Shown: piece after piece, positions 34,156 to 43,493 of the stretch
Layout of the letters: each line of letters starts with the position of its first letter
Position numbering within the stretch: position 1 is the stretch's first letter
Source of the DNA: Peterkaempfera bronchialis
GTDB lineage: Bacteria > Actinomycetota > Actinomycetes > Streptomycetales > Streptomycetaceae
Length of the DNA: 64,000 nucleotides
Assembly: GCF_003258605.2 (NCBI RefSeq)
Contig: NZ_CP031264.1
Span: forward strand, 3,596,001 to 3,660,000
Direction: 5' to 3'
Notes under the pieces: generated by a model
The model's input: the letters and a program-made list of their open reading frames with translations, nothing else
Told to the model about the DNA's origin: nothing
The model's database searches: none
Made by a program: the position numbers and the translations under genes

Positions 34156-35697
34156 TCAGGTGCGGCTGACGGATACTCCGCCGATCTCGGCTGCCGCCCG
34201 CAGGACCAGGTCGACGGGCTCTCCGAGCCGGTCGACCGGTACCAAGGGGACCGCCTGCAATTGCGGCGACCTGGCCACCAGCCAGAGACCGAGGTGGGAC
34301 TGGCTGAGCCCCCAGGGGCCACGGCAGCGCTCCACGGTCAGTTCGGCCGTGTCCGTCCAGGGTCGGAAGGTCAACGGCCGGGTCAGGAGATGGATGCCCC
34401 GTCCGTCGAGGACCAGGCCGTCGACCCGGGCGCGTACCCGACGGATGCCCCAGACGGACAAGGCCGTCCCTGCCATGAGCGGAGCGACGCCGAAGAACAC
34501 CAAGGTGCCCCAGCCTCCGTCCTCGTGGGATCTCAGCAGGATGGAGACGAACATGATGACGAGGAGCACACCCCAGGTGCCGAGCAGCAGCCCGACGGAC
34601 AGGGCGACACCCAGCCGGAGTCGCTCACCGGAGTCGTGGCCCACCACATCGAAGCTCCGCTTCCCGGATGGCCACGGTGGCGCGGTTGCCGGTGTCGGGG
34701 CCGGAGATGCGAGTGCGGTCGGACGGTCCTCCCCCGATCCGACCTGAGCCTGTGCCGTCCGTACCGTCCGTACCGTCCGTGCCGACCCTGCGTATCCGGC
34801 GGCGGTGCGTATGAGCGCGGTAGCCGCCTCGCGGTGCTCGTCGATCACAGTACGAAGTGGAACGGTCAGCCAGTCGGAGTCGGCACTGTCAGGTCCGGCG
34901 GCGAGCCGCCGCAGGATCTCCGTGGGAGTGGGCCTGGACGACGGGTCCTTCGCGAGACACGCCCCCACGACGCCGCGCAGGTCTGCGGGGAGGGCTCCCA
35001 GATTCGGCTCCCCATGCACGACGCGGTAGAGCATGGCCTCCGCAGGACCCTCGCCGAACGGGGCGGCGCCCGCAGCTCGGCACAGCACGACGCCCAGGGC
35101 GAAGACGTCGACGGACAAGGTGACATCCGCTCCGGTCAGCTGCTCGGGGGCGAGGAAGCCGGGCGTTCCCACCTGATAGCCGGTCAGGGTGACCTGCGTC
35201 CGGTCCAGCGCGCGGGCGATACCGAAGTCGATGACACGCGGACCGTCCTCGGCGAGCAGGATGTTGCTCGGTTTGAGATCGCGGTGCACGACGCCCACCG
35301 CGTGGATGGCGGCCAAGGCCTCCGCGAGCCCGGCCCCCAGCGCGTACAGGGCCGCCTCCGGCAGCGGACCGTGCCGATCGATCACCTGGTCCAGAGAGGG
35401 TGCCGCAATGTACTCGGTGACCAGCCACGGCCGGTCGGCGGAAGCGTCGGCATCCACGACGGCCGCCGTGTGGAAGCCGCTCACCCGCCGCGCGGCATCG
35501 ACCTCCTGCCCGAACCGTCGCCGGAACCCGGGGTCGGCACCCAGCTCCCGGCGGATCACCTTCACGGCCACCGCGCGCCCAGCCAGGGTCCTGCCGAGGT
35601 AGACCGTGCCCATCCCGCCCTGCCCCAGCCTGGCGACCAACCGATAGCGCCCGCCGCCCACCTCTGATGGATCGTCCGGCCCCAGCCCGACCGCCAT
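34156..35697 (-). CDS. Membrane Ser/Thr protein kinase (Hanks type)
   Basis: 513 residues. Kinase domain about 17-275: Gly loop LGQGGMGTVY, ATP Lys46 (AVKVIRRE), catalytic HRDLKPSN, DFG in VIDFGIARAL and the APE-like LAPEQL. A linker follows whose RTVRTVRTA is encoded by 9-10 bp tandem repeats. Two membrane helices lie near 350-410, and a C-terminal domain (RPLTFRPWTDTAELTVERC...) looks like a bPH/DUF-type cytosolic sensor, not PASTA. The start ATG at 35697 follows GAGGGGGGCG; longer readings are Cys/Arg-rich and implausible. Confidence 0.9.
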   Translation of the reverse strand: MAVGLGPDDPSEVGGGRYRLVARLGQGGMGTVYLGRTLAGRAVAVKVIRRELGADPGFRRRFGQEVDAARRVSGFHTAAVVDADASADRPWLVTEYIAAPSLDQVIDRHGPLPEAALYALGAGLAEALAAIHAVGVVHRDLKPSNILLAEDGPRVIDFGIARALDRTQVTLTGYQVGTPGFLAPEQLTGADVTLSVDVFALGVVLCRAAGAAPFGEGPAEAMLYRVVHGEPNLGALPADLRGVVGACLAKDPSSRPTPTEILRRLAAGPDSADSDWLTVPLRTVIDEHREAATALIRTAAGYAGSARTVRTVRTAQAQVGSGEDRPTALASPAPTPATAPPWPSGKRSFDVVGHDSGERLRLGVALSVGLLLGTWGVLLVIMFVSILLRSHEDGGWGTLVFFGVAPLMAGTALSVWGIRRVRARVDGLVLDGRGIHLLTRPLTFRPWTDTAELTVERCRGPWGLSQSHLGLWLVARSPQLQAVPLVPVDRLGEPVDLVLRAAAEIGGVSVSRT

Positions 35698-36072
35698 CGC
35701 CCCGCCCCCCTCGGTGAAGCCGAACCGTCCGCACCGGCACACGCCCATCCTCGCGCACGCACCCGCCCTGCAGGGAGCCCTCGAACCCGGCGGCGGTAGG
35801 CAGCCCGGCTCCGAACCGCCTTGCCCTCGGCGCCGGGCCCGAAGCGTGCTCATGCGCAGGGCCGCGCACCCCGCTGCAAGCCCACGCTCGTCGACCCCTA
35901 CGGATCACGAGACAGATGCACGGTGGAGCCGGGTTTCCCCTCCAACGATCGCTACACAGCGCTACCGCCGAATACGGTGCGGATCCGATCGTTTTACAGT
36001 CCCGTCCAGGGCCGTGACCGGGGTGCACACCAGTCGACGGCCGCCTGAATCCTGTCCGGTTCGCGACTTGCT
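35698..36072. other. Gene-free stretch with an inverted repeat
   Basis: 375 bases between two minus-strand genes. It holds the inverted repeat AACGATCG (35944-35951) and CGATCGTT (35986-35993), with an inner ACCG/CGGT pair, followed on the plus strand by TT. It lies about 250 bases before the kinase start and could be the kinase promoter region or the end of the DUF1152 transcript. I see no gene. Confidence 0.45.
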
Positions 36073-36819
36073 TCAGGTGCGCTCAGCGTTCGGGATGCGC
36101 CAGAGCGGGGGTTGGTGGAGTTGGGGGTGGGTGGTGGTGAGGTGGTGGCGGAGGGCGGCGCGGTGGGGGCCGGGGGTGCGGAGGGCTTCGGCGATGCGGC
36201 GGAGGGTGGCGTAGTGGGTGCCTCGGGTGCGGGCTTCGGTGTGGAAGCGGTCGAGTTGGTCGGGGATCGCGGCTGGGTCGAAGGGGGGTGGCGGGTGCTG
36301 GGTGAGTCGGGTGGCTTTGGTGCGTTCGTGGTCGATCTCGGAGAAGCCGTAGAGGTTGCGGCTGAGCTGTTCGGCTTGGGCGAGGGCGTTGGTGGCGAGC
36401 AGGGCGGCGGCGAGGTGGTTGGTGTGGAGGGCGGTGTCTGCGTCGAGCGTGTGGACGGCGGCGCTGTGGGCGGTGAGGTGGACGGGTAGGCCGGCGTCAC
36501 GGACTTCGCAGGTGCCGTGGATGCCTCGGGTGGCGGCGACGAGGAGGGCGGTGGCCTCGGAGGGGTGCCAGTCGAGGATGGCGGCGGCGGTGGCGGTGTG
36601 TTCGGCGGCGGGGGTGCGGGGGCCGGGGAGCGGGTCGACGGCGAGGCGGTCCCAGGCGTAGGTGAGGATCACGGCCGGGTGGTGGGGTCCGTGAAGGGCG
36701 GCGTGGACGATCGCGGCGGCGATGGCGTCGCCGCCGCCTCCGGCAGCGATGAGAAGTCCGGTCACGCGAAGAGGCCAGGGCTGTGGGTGGCGGGCTGTTC
36801 GGCCGTCGGGGGTGGGCAT
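36073..36819 (-). CDS. DUF1152-related protein
   Basis: 248 residues. The N-terminal LLIAAGGGGDAIAAAIVHAAL with VILTYAWDRLAVDPLPGPR is the DUF1152 signature, and the C-terminus (LDRFHTEARTRGTHYATLRRIAEALR) also matches that family. The middle, where family members have a longer nucleotide-like fold, is compact and rich in Thr, His and Ala. Codons are markedly C-rich and the composition differs from the neighbours. ATG at 36819; longer readings are Arg-rich. Function unknown. It is the last gene of a minus-strand group with a GntR regulator. Confidence 0.7.
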   Translation of the reverse strand: MPTPDGRTARHPQPWPLRVTGLLIAAGGGGDAIAAAIVHAALHGPHHPAVILTYAWDRLAVDPLPGPRTPAAEHTATAAAILDWHPSEATALLVAATRGIHGTCEVRDAGLPVHLTAHSAAVHTLDADTALHTNHLAAALLATNALAQAEQLSRNLYGFSEIDHERTKATRLTQHPPPPFDPAAIPDQLDRFHTEARTRGTHYATLRRIAEALRTPGPHRAALRHHLTTTHPQLHQPPLWRIPNAERT

Positions 36820-36839
36820 GTGCGGGCAGGCTGGTGGCG

Positions 36840-37154
36840 TCAGCCCGGGCGGCTGTGGATGGCTTGACGGGCTGCCTGCCAGGCGTCCTCGAAGTCGGCG
36901 GCGGACAGGGGCTGCGGGTTGTGCCCCTCCCACTCGGGTACGGGGGGTTCGGCTGTGAGGCCGTAGACCGCTTCGTACTCGGGTAGCCGGCCGGTGTCCC
37001 GGGCTGTCAGCCATGCGACGAGTGAGGCTGCGGCGATCGGTGCACGCTCGGGTCCCCGGAGCTCGATCTGCCGGGTGACGTACCCGTCGTCGCCGATCTC
37101 GAAGAGGTACCGGATGTCCTCCTCGTCCCAGGAGCAGCGCATCCACTCCGTCAC
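36840..37154 (-). CDS. Small conserved protein of unknown function (possibly DUF6881)
   Basis: 104 residues. GTG at 37154 follows GAGGAG by about ten bases. The sequence begins VTEWMRCSWDEEDIRYLFEIG and contains YVTRQIELRGPERAPIAAASL, a form often seen beside GntR regulators in Streptomyces. It is acidic, with Trp-rich patches. I suspect DUF6881 but cannot confirm it. It lies 17 bases after the GntR gene and 20 bases before the DUF1152 gene, so the three form one unit. Confidence 0.7.
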   Translation of the reverse strand: MTEWMRCSWDEEDIRYLFEIGDDGYVTRQIELRGPERAPIAAASLVAWLTARDTGRLPEYEAVYGLTAEPPVPEWEGHNPQPLSAADFEDAWQAARQAIHSRPG

Positions 37155-37171
37155 GTCCGGGGGCTCCTCGG

Positions 37172-37930
37172 TCAGGCGTCGAAGTCGTATTCGAGGATGT
37201 ACGAGGCTGCGTCCAGGGTCATTTCGTTCACCTCGACGGGGCGGCCGTCGTCGGTGAAGGCGGTGCGGCAGACCAGGATGACCGGGGTGCCGGCGGGGAG
37301 CTTCAGGTCGTCGGCTTCGGTGGAGGTGGGCATGCGGGAGCGGATCTCCTCGCGGAAGTGGACGGGTTTGGCGCCGAGTTCGGCGAGGCGGGCGTAGGTG
37401 CCGCCGGGGCCGGTGTCCTCGCGGGTGATCGGGGATCCCGCGACCAGGTCGGCGGGCAGGTAGGAGGTGGAGAGCAGGACCGGTTTGCCGTCCAGGACGA
37501 AGCGGCGGGTGCGGACGCACACGGTGTCGTCGGGATCGAGGCCGAGGATGGCGGCGACGGGCGCGGGGGCGGGTTGGTGAGTGACGGTCACGTGGTCCAC
37601 GAGGAGTTCGCGGCTGTCGATGTCGGCGGACCAGATGGACTGCCCGGCGCCCCAGCGGTCCGCCGCCAGCCGCTGGATGCCCCTGCGCCGGACCGGGCGG
37701 AAGTCGCGGACGAAGACGCCCGCGCCCTTGCGGGCCTCGGCGATGCCCTCGCTCTGGAGCACGCCGAGCGCCTGGCGGGCCGTCATACGGGCGACGCCAT
37801 AGGTGTCCATCAGGTCGTTCTCGCCCGGGAGCCGATCTCCGGGGCGGTACTCGCCCGAGTGGACGGACGCCTTGAGCGCCTCGGCGATCCGCTGGTACTT
37901 CGGCTGCTTGGCGCTGCCTCCGCCGACCAT
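37172..37930 (-). CDS. GntR-family regulator, HutC/UTRA subfamily
   Basis: 252 residues. The winged helix (about 8-75) reads YQRIAEALKASVHSGEYRPGDRLPGENDLMDTYGVARMTARQALGVLQSEG. The UTRA ligand domain follows (VCVRTRRFVLDGKPVLLSTSYLPADL) and the protein ends SYILEYDFDA, typical of this branch. ATG at 37930 with GGGAG nine bases upstream. The divergent region contains TCTAGA-centred palindromes that are good candidate operators for it. It probably controls itself, the two small genes after it, and the divergent ATPase. Confidence 0.9.
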   Translation of the reverse strand: MVGGGSAKQPKYQRIAEALKASVHSGEYRPGDRLPGENDLMDTYGVARMTARQALGVLQSEGIAEARKGAGVFVRDFRPVRRRGIQRLAADRWGAGQSIWSADIDSRELLVDHVTVTHQPAPAPVAAILGLDPDDTVCVRTRRFVLDGKPVLLSTSYLPADLVAGSPITREDTGPGGTYARLAELGAKPVHFREEIRSRMPTSTEADDLKLPAGTPVILVCRTAFTDDGRPVEVNEMTLDAASYILEYDFDA

Positions 37931-37950
37931 GCTGGTGGGCTCCCCTCTCC

Positions 37951-38092
37951 TCTCTAGACATCCTAGGGGTGCCGTCCTGGGCCGTGGACGCGCAGGCGGT
38001 CGGCGGTCGCCGCTGCACTCCTTCGGGTGATGCCCCTCGGAGAAGACCGCCATCTCTAGAGATGTCCGGTTCACTCGTGGTGTCCAGAGATG
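37951..38092. promoter_or_regulatory. TCTAGA-centred candidate GntR operators
   Basis: CATCTCTAGAGATG (38051-38064) is a perfect 14-bp palindrome. Related elements are TCTCTAGACATC (37951-37962), 21 bases before the GntR start, and TGTCCAGAGATG (38081-38092), 17 bases before the ATPase start. Three related sites between divergent genes suggest one regulator controlling both. Confidence 0.6.
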
Positions 38093-38108
38093 TGGGGAGG
38101 AGCGCGCG

Positions 38109-38570
38109 ATGGCGCAAGCCGCGGAGCACCGGGACCCGGGCGCGGATCCGCTGCGGATCGGGGAACTGCGGCTTGAGCCGCTGCCCTCGTCCGTACCCCA
38201 GGCCCGGCGCTGGTTCGACCGGCTGGCCGAGGGGCTGGACTGGGTGGGCGGGCGGGACGAGTGCCGGCTGCTGCTGTGCGAGCTGGTCACAAACGCGATC
38301 GTGTACGCATGCGTGCGCGGGCCCTGGTGCGTGCGGGTGGTGTGGTGGCGCAGCGGCAGGGCGCTCCGGGTGGAGGTCCACGACCCGGATGCGGCGTCGC
38401 CCGCGCTCATGCGGCGGGCCCGGGCGGAGGAGACCGGCGGGCGCGGGCTGTATCTGGTGGACGCGTTCGCCGACGACTGGGGCGTCGCCTACCCGGAGGG
38501 AGCGGGCAAGTGCGTCTGGTTCCGGCTGGACCGGGTCTTCGCGGGCCTGGTCGGCGGTGATGGCCGGTGA
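38109..38570 (+). CDS. RsbW-like ATP-binding protein
   Basis: 153 residues, ATG preceded by GGGGAGGAG. GHKL ATPase: N box CRLLLCELVTNAIVYACV, G1 VHDPDAASP, G2 ETGGRGLYLVDAFADDWGV. It is a complete small anti-sigma-factor-type kinase fold. It is divergent from the GntR regulator and shares its palindromic promoter region. No sigma factor or STAS protein is adjacent. Confidence 0.88.
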   Translation: MAQAAEHRDPGADPLRIGELRLEPLPSSVPQARRWFDRLAEGLDWVGGRDECRLLLCELVTNAIVYACVRGPWCVRVVWWRSGRALRVEVHDPDAASPALMRRARAEETGGRGLYLVDAFADDWGVAYPEGAGKCVWFRLDRVFAGLVGGDGR

Positions 38571-38730
38571 GCGGGGCGGCGCTCGGGCGGCATTCGGAGG
38601 CCCGGGTGGTGGGCCTGGTCGGCGGCTGCGGTGGTGCGGGGCAGGGGGGCTCCCCGCCCGGTCGGGAGTACCTAGACTGGCCCTTTGCGGGATGAGGGCG
38701 GCAGGCCCCCGGGCGGACAGGAGAGCGGCA

Positions 38731-39138
38731 GTGGCGACAGGCGGCGGCGGCGACTTCGTGGACCCGCCTGCCGAGGTGCTGGCCGAGGCCGCGGCGGCCT
38801 TCGGCCTGCTGGCCTCGCCCGCCCGGCTGCACATCGTCTGGGCGCTGGCGCAGGGCGAGAGCGATGTGAGCGGGCTCGCGGAGCGGGTGGGCGGTGCGCT
38901 GCCGGCCGTGAGCCAGCATCTGGCGAAGCTGAAGCTGGCCGGGCTGGTCCGCTCGCGGCGGGAGGGGCGGCGGGTGGTGTACCTGGTGGACCACCCGGAC
39001 GTGGTGACCATGGTCCGCTGGCTGGTGGGCCAGCTGACCGAGCGAGCCGAGCAGACCGAGTACACCAGGCACACCAAGCGCACCGAGCGAGCCGAGCACG
39101 GGGTGGCACCGGGACGCATCCGTGGCCTGGGCGCCTGA
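38731..39138 (+). CDS. ArsR-family winged-helix regulator
   Basis: 135 residues. GTG at 38731 with AGGAGAG about five bases upstream. The helix-turn-helix is LASPARLHIVWALAQGESDVSGLAERVGGALPAVSQHLAKLKLAGLV with wing RREGRRVVYLVD. It has no Cys, and the alpha5 metal motif is not clearly present. The tail TERAEQTEYTRHTKRTERAEHG is low-complexity and comes from short repeated DNA. The gene overlaps the following Mg-ATPase gene by 17 bases, so it is probably its regulator. Confidence 0.85.
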   Translation: MATGGGGDFVDPPAEVLAEAAAAFGLLASPARLHIVWALAQGESDVSGLAERVGGALPAVSQHLAKLKLAGLVRSRREGRRVVYLVDHPDVVTMVRWLVGQLTERAEQTEYTRHTKRTERAEHGVAPGRIRGLGA

Positions 39139-41845
39139 GAGCGTCGCGGGATCCGGCGCCCCCGCCGCCTCGGAGGCGCCGGGGATACGGGCGGCGGGCG
39201 GCGACGCCGGGCCGTCGGAGGGCGACCTGGTCCGCGACCTGGCCGGGCTCACCGCGCTGGAGGTGCTGCGGCGGCTGGGGAGCGGACCGCGCGGCCTGTC
39301 GGAGTCGCAGGCCGAGGAGCGGCTGCTCCGGTACGGCGAGAACGTGGTGGCCGCACGACGCCCCGCCAGCTGGCCGTGGCTCCTGGCACACAGCCTGCGC
39401 GACCCGTTCACGGCGGTGCTGCTCTGCCTGGGCCTGGTGTCGGCCGCCGTCGCCGCCTGGGCCACCGCCTGTGTGATCGCGATCCTGGTCGGGGTGAGCT
39501 GTGTGCTGCGGGCCGGTGGCGAGCACCGGGCCGACCGGTCCACGGCCGCGCTCCGCGAACTGGTCGCCACCACCGCGACCGTGCAGCGCCGGGCCGCCGA
39601 CGGGACCTCGGCGCCGCCGTCCCGGGAGATCCCCGTCGACCAGCTGGTGCCGGGCGATGTGATCCGGCTGGGGCCGGGCGACATGGTCCCGGCCGATCTG
39701 CGGCTGCTGCGCGCCTCCGGCCTGACGGTGCATCAGTCGGCGCTCACCGGGGAGTCCGCGCCGGTCGCCAAACACCCCGTCGACCTGCCGGGCGACCCGG
39801 GCACCGCCCTGTTCGAGCAGCCGCATCTCTGCTTCCAGGGCAGCAGCGTGGCGTCCGGCAGCGGTACGGCGGTGGTCGTCGCGACCGGCGCGGACACCCG
39901 GTTCGCCGGGACCTGGCGCGGGCCGGTACGGCGGCGTCGCGACACCGCGTTCGACCGCTCGGTCAACGGGGTCTCCTGGACCCTCATCCGCTTTATGCTG
40001 CTCACCCCGCCGCTGGTGCTGATGGCCAACGCCGCGCTGCGCGGGCGCGGACTGGAGACGCTGCCCTTCGCCGTGGCGGTGGCGGTCGCCCTGACGCCCG
40101 AGATGCTGCCGGTGATCGTCACCACGGCGCTGGCCAGGGGCGCGGCCGTACTGGCACGCGGCAGCGACGTGATCGTCAGGCGGCTGCCCGCGCTGCACGA
40201 CCTCGGCGCGATCGACGTCCTCTGTACGGACAAGACCGGCACCCTCACCCAGGACCGGCCGGTTCTCGACTGCTCCCTGGACGCGGACGGCCGTCCCGAC
40301 CCCGAGGTGCTGCGCTGGGCGGCCGTCAACAGCCTGTGGACGCTCCACCTCGCCGACCTCCCGGCGCCGGACGCCCTGGACGAGGCGATCCTGGACGCCG
40401 CCGAGGCCGACGGCGACGAGCTGCCGCTCTGCGACGGCGTCGCCGCGCTGCCCTTCGACCCGATCCGCCGCACCTCCTGCGCGGTGGTGCACCGACCGGG
40501 CCGTACGGGCCTGCACACCCTGGTCGTCAAGGGGGCGGTGGAGGACGTCCTGGACCGGTGCGCCCGGGTGCGGACCGGCGGCCGGGACACCGAGGTGGAC
40601 CTGGACGACGACACCCGGGAGCAGCTGCGCCGCCGCGCCGAGGACCGGGCCGAGGACGGCCTGCGGCTGCTCGGCGTGGCCCTCGCCGAACGCCCCGCCC
40701 GCCTAGGCGCGTACACCCCCGCCGATGAGCGCGGCCTCACCTTCCTCGGCTTTGTCGCGCTGCGGGACGAACTCGCCCCCACCGCCGCCGACGCGCTGGC
40801 CGTCCTCGCCCGCCGGGGCGTCGCCGTCAAGGTGCTCACCGGCGACCACCCGGGCACCGCCGCCCGGGTCTGCCGCGACCTGGGCCTCGACCCCGGCACC
40901 GTGGTCACCGCCGCCCGGATCGACGGCCTGGGCCAGGCGGACCTGGCCGAACTCGCCGAGACCGGTACGGTCTTCGCCCGCTGCACCCCCGAGCACAAGG
41001 CCCGGATCGTCGGCGCGCTGCGCGCCCGGGGCCACACCACCGGGTTCCTCGGCGACGGCGTCAACGACCTGCCCGCGCTGCACGCCTCCGACGTGGGGAT
41101 CTGCCCGCGCGACGCCGTCGATGTGACCCGGGAGACGGCCGATGTGGTGCTGGCGGCCAAGGACCTCACCGCCATCGACCACGCGATCGTCGCGGGGCGC
41201 CGCAGCAGCGGCAATATCGCCTCCTATCTGCGCATCGCCCTCTCCTCCAACCTCGGCAATGTCATCTCGATGCTCGCCGCCGGGCTGCTGCTGCCGTTCC
41301 TGCCCATGCTCCCGGTGCAGGTCCTGGTGCAGAACCTGTGCTTCGACGCCGCCCAGCTCGCCTTTGCCTTCGACCGGCCCCGTCCCGCCGCGCTGCACCG
41401 GCCGTCGGAGCTGCGACCGCGCAACCTGCTCCGCTTCATCACCCGGTTCGGCCTGATCAACGCCACCGCCGACCTGGCCACCTTCGCGGTGCTGGCGCTC
41501 GCCGTGCGCGGGTCCGACCTGACAAGCGGTCAGGCCGCTTTCCACTCCGGGTGGTTCACCGAGAACCTGCTCACCCAGGCGCTGGTGATGCTCATCCTGC
41601 GCACCGGGCGTCGGGCGGCCGAGGGGCGCACCCCCGGCCCGATCCGGCTGGCCACCACCGCGCTGGCCGCCATCGGCCTGCTGCTGCCGCTCTCCCCGCT
41701 CGCACCGGCGCTGGGCATGACCGCCCTGCCGCCCGTGTACTACCTGCTGCTCACCGTCGTGCTGGCGCTGTACGGGGTGGGGCTGACGGTGGCCAAGGCG
41801 CGCTATGAGCGGCAGCACGCGGAGCAGCCGGAGGACAGCCGCTGA
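39122..41845 (+). CDS. mgtA: MgtA-type magnesium-translocating P-type ATPase
   Basis: 907 residues. P-type ATPase motifs: TGES in SALTGESAPVAK, phosphorylation Asp370 in DKTGTLT, KGA in VVKGAVEDVL, and GDGVNDLPAL. The TM4 signature ALTPEMLPVIVTTAL is that of P3B (MgtA/MgtB) magnesium importers. About 10 helices are visible. GTG at 39122 lies inside the end of the ArsR gene, indicating coupled translation. No Mg-sensing leader is evident, so the ArsR protein may be the control. Confidence 0.9.
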   Translation: MAWAPESVAGSGAPAASEAPGIRAAGGDAGPSEGDLVRDLAGLTALEVLRRLGSGPRGLSESQAEERLLRYGENVVAARRPASWPWLLAHSLRDPFTAVLLCLGLVSAAVAAWATACVIAILVGVSCVLRAGGEHRADRSTAALRELVATTATVQRRAADGTSAPPSREIPVDQLVPGDVIRLGPGDMVPADLRLLRASGLTVHQSALTGESAPVAKHPVDLPGDPGTALFEQPHLCFQGSSVASGSGTAVVVATGADTRFAGTWRGPVRRRRDTAFDRSVNGVSWTLIRFMLLTPPLVLMANAALRGRGLETLPFAVAVAVALTPEMLPVIVTTALARGAAVLARGSDVIVRRLPALHDLGAIDVLCTDKTGTLTQDRPVLDCSLDADGRPDPEVLRWAAVNSLWTLHLADLPAPDALDEAILDAAEADGDELPLCDGVAALPFDPIRRTSCAVVHRPGRTGLHTLVVKGAVEDVLDRCARVRTGGRDTEVDLDDDTREQLRRRAEDRAEDGLRLLGVALAERPARLGAYTPADERGLTFLGFVALRDELAPTAADALAVLARRGVAVKVLTGDHPGTAARVCRDLGLDPGTVVTAARIDGLGQADLAELAETGTVFARCTPEHKARIVGALRARGHTTGFLGDGVNDLPALHASDVGICPRDAVDVTRETADVVLAAKDLTAIDHAIVAGRRSSGNIASYLRIALSSNLGNVISMLAAGLLLPFLPMLPVQVLVQNLCFDAAQLAFAFDRPRPAALHRPSELRPRNLLRFITRFGLINATADLATFAVLALAVRGSDLTSGQAAFHSGWFTENLLTQALVMLILRTGRRAAEGRTPGPIRLATTALAAIGLLLPLSPLAPALGMTALPPVYYLLLTVVLALYGVGLTVAKARYERQHAEQPEDSR

Positions 41846-41896
41846 GCCCTCCGCCGGGCGGCCGGGCGGGCGGTGGCGGCCGGTGACCGGGCGGCC

Positions 41897-43423
41897 TCAC
41901 CCGTACGAGAGGTTGGAGCACGGGTCGTCGTCCGCCGACCGCGCCTTCCCGGCGACCTCGGACGGCAGGGCCGTCGGCACGGCCGAGGACAGGGCCGTGG
42001 GCGCGGAGGCGCCCGGGGACGGGACGGTGGCCGCGTAGTCCAGGCCGAGGGTGACGCTGATGCCGGGGGCCGTGGCGGAGCGCAGCTGCGCGCCGGGGAA
42101 GACGCGGGCGAGGGTCGCGGCCTGGTCCTGCCCGCCGGGGCCGTACTCGATCACGGTGGAGGTGTGGTCCTGGAGGGGCGCCGTCGCGGTGCGGGTGACG
42201 GTGAAGTCGTCGCCCCGCAGTATGTCCGCCGCGTGGGCCGCCAGCCCGGTGACGGTGGTGCCGTTGTAGACGGCGACGCTGATGCCCGCGCCGGAGACGG
42301 GCCCGGTGGCGGACGGCGACGCGGACGCGCTGCCCGCGCCCTCGCCGCGCGCGTCCTTGCCGTCGAGGGTGCGGTCGGCCCTGATCGCCGCCCACAGGGC
42401 GTCGGCGTCCGGGTGGACGATCGCGACCCGGGCGCCCTGGTAGCGCCAGGGGAGGGTGATGAACTTGGTGTTGTGCAGGTCGACGTTCTTCAGCGACATC
42501 GCGAAGGAGATCAGCTTCTCGGCCGAGCCCAGCCCCGGGTCGACGGTCAGGGACCTGGTCGCCGCGTCGGCGAGCGGCAGCAGCGTGGTCGGGCTGAGGC
42601 CCTCGTCCTTCACCTTCTTGATCAGACTGGAGACGAACGCCTGCTGGCGCTGGATGCGGCCGATGTCGGAGCCGTCGCCGATGCCGTGCCGGATGCGTAC
42701 GTAGTCCAGCGCCTTCCGGCCGGAGACGGTCTGCGGCCCCTTGGCGAAGATGAGGCCGCCGCGGGAGCCCCGGTTGGGGTTGAGATCGCCCTGGTAGACG
42801 TCCTTGGGCACACAGACCCGTATGCCGCCGATCACCGAGGTCATCGTGGAGAAGCCCTCGAAGTCGACGACCACGGTGTGGTCGACGCGCAGTCCGCTCA
42901 GCTGCTCCACGGTGTTCTGGACGCACGCCGGGTTGCCCTGGGCGGTCAGCCCCACCGAGAAGGCCGAGTTGAACATGGCGTTGGTCTGCGGCTGGGTCCA
43001 GGTGCCGTCGGGCAGGCGGCACGGCGGTATGTCGACCAGGGTGTCGCGCGGTATCGAGACGGCGACGGCGTGCCGGTGGTCGGCGTAGACATGCAGCAGG
43101 AACGCGGTGTCCGAGCGGCCCACGTCACCGCTGCCGCCGCCCAGCTTGGCGTTGTCGCCCGAGCGTGAGTCCGAGCCGATGACCAGGACGTTCTGGCCGC
43201 TGAGGGCGGCCGGTGGCCGGCTGGCGGAGATGCCGTCGGCGTCAAAGGTGCTGATGTTGCCGTTCAGCCGGAGGTAGCCCCAGCCCACGCCTGCGGTGAG
43301 CAGCACGATCAGCGGCACGGATATCAGGGCGGCGACCCGCAGGCGGCTGCGCTTGCGCCGTCGGCCCCGGGCGGTCCGGCCGCCTGCGCCGCGCTCCGGT
43401 GCCGCCTTGTGGCTGCCTGTCAT
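41897..43423 (-). CDS. LytR-CpsA-Psr (LCP) family protein
   Basis: 508 residues. A basic N-terminus precedes one helix (about 30-50). The LCP domain has [38 protein letters not shown] and the Arg-rich [24 protein letters not shown], i.e. the polyprenyl-phosphate-binding residues. A LytR_C domain follows (about 375-460: [15 protein letters not shown]). Outside the membrane it should link glycopolymers to peptidoglycan. Start 43423. Its upstream region (43424-43493) is shared with the divergent tatA. Confidence 0.93.
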   Translation of the reverse strand: MTGSHKAAPERGAGGRTARGRRRKRSRLRVAALISVPLIVLLTAGVGWGYLRLNGNISTFDADGISASRPPAALSGQNVLVIGSDSRSGDNAKLGGGSGDVGRSDTAFLLHVYADHRHAVAVSIPRDTLVDIPPCRLPDGTWTQPQTNAMFNSAFSVGLTAQGNPACVQNTVEQLSGLRVDHTVVVDFEGFSTMTSVIGGIRVCVPKDVYQGDLNPNRGSRGGLIFAKGPQTVSGRKALDYVRIRHGIGDGSDIGRIQRQQAFVSSLIKKVKDEGLSPTTLLPLADAATRSLTVDPGLGSAEKLISFAMSLKNVDLHNTKFITLPWRYQGARVAIVHPDADALWAAIRADRTLDGKDARGEGAGSASASPSATGPVSGAGISVAVYNGTTVTGLAAHAADILRGDDFTVTRTATAPLQDHTSTVIEYGPGGQDQAATLARVFPGAQLRSATAPGISVTLGLDYAATVPSPGASAPTALSSAVPTALPSEVAGKARSADDDPCSNLSYG

Positions 43424-43452
43424 GGGTGCCCCTCCGCCCCTGGGTTATACAG

Positions 43453-43469
43453 TTGCGCAATATAGCAAC
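43453..43469. promoter_or_regulatory. Palindromic AT-rich promoter region of tatA and the LCP gene
   Basis: TTGCGCAA (43453-43460) is a perfect palindrome; GTTGC (43452-43456) and GCAAC (43465-43469) form a second inverted pair across TATA. This is the only AT-rich part of the 70-base gap. Confidence 0.4.
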
Positions 43470-43493
43470 TTTGATGGGAGAGGTGAGTCGGCG

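Noticed and set aside
35944-35995. Inverted repeat AACGATCG...CGATCGTT as a terminator
   Set aside because: No plus-strand gene ends there and the loop is 34 bases; kept only as an unexplained inverted repeat.
38598-38616. AGGCCC/GGGCCT hairpin after the ATPase gene
   Set aside because: Six-base stem in GC-rich DNA is expected by chance.
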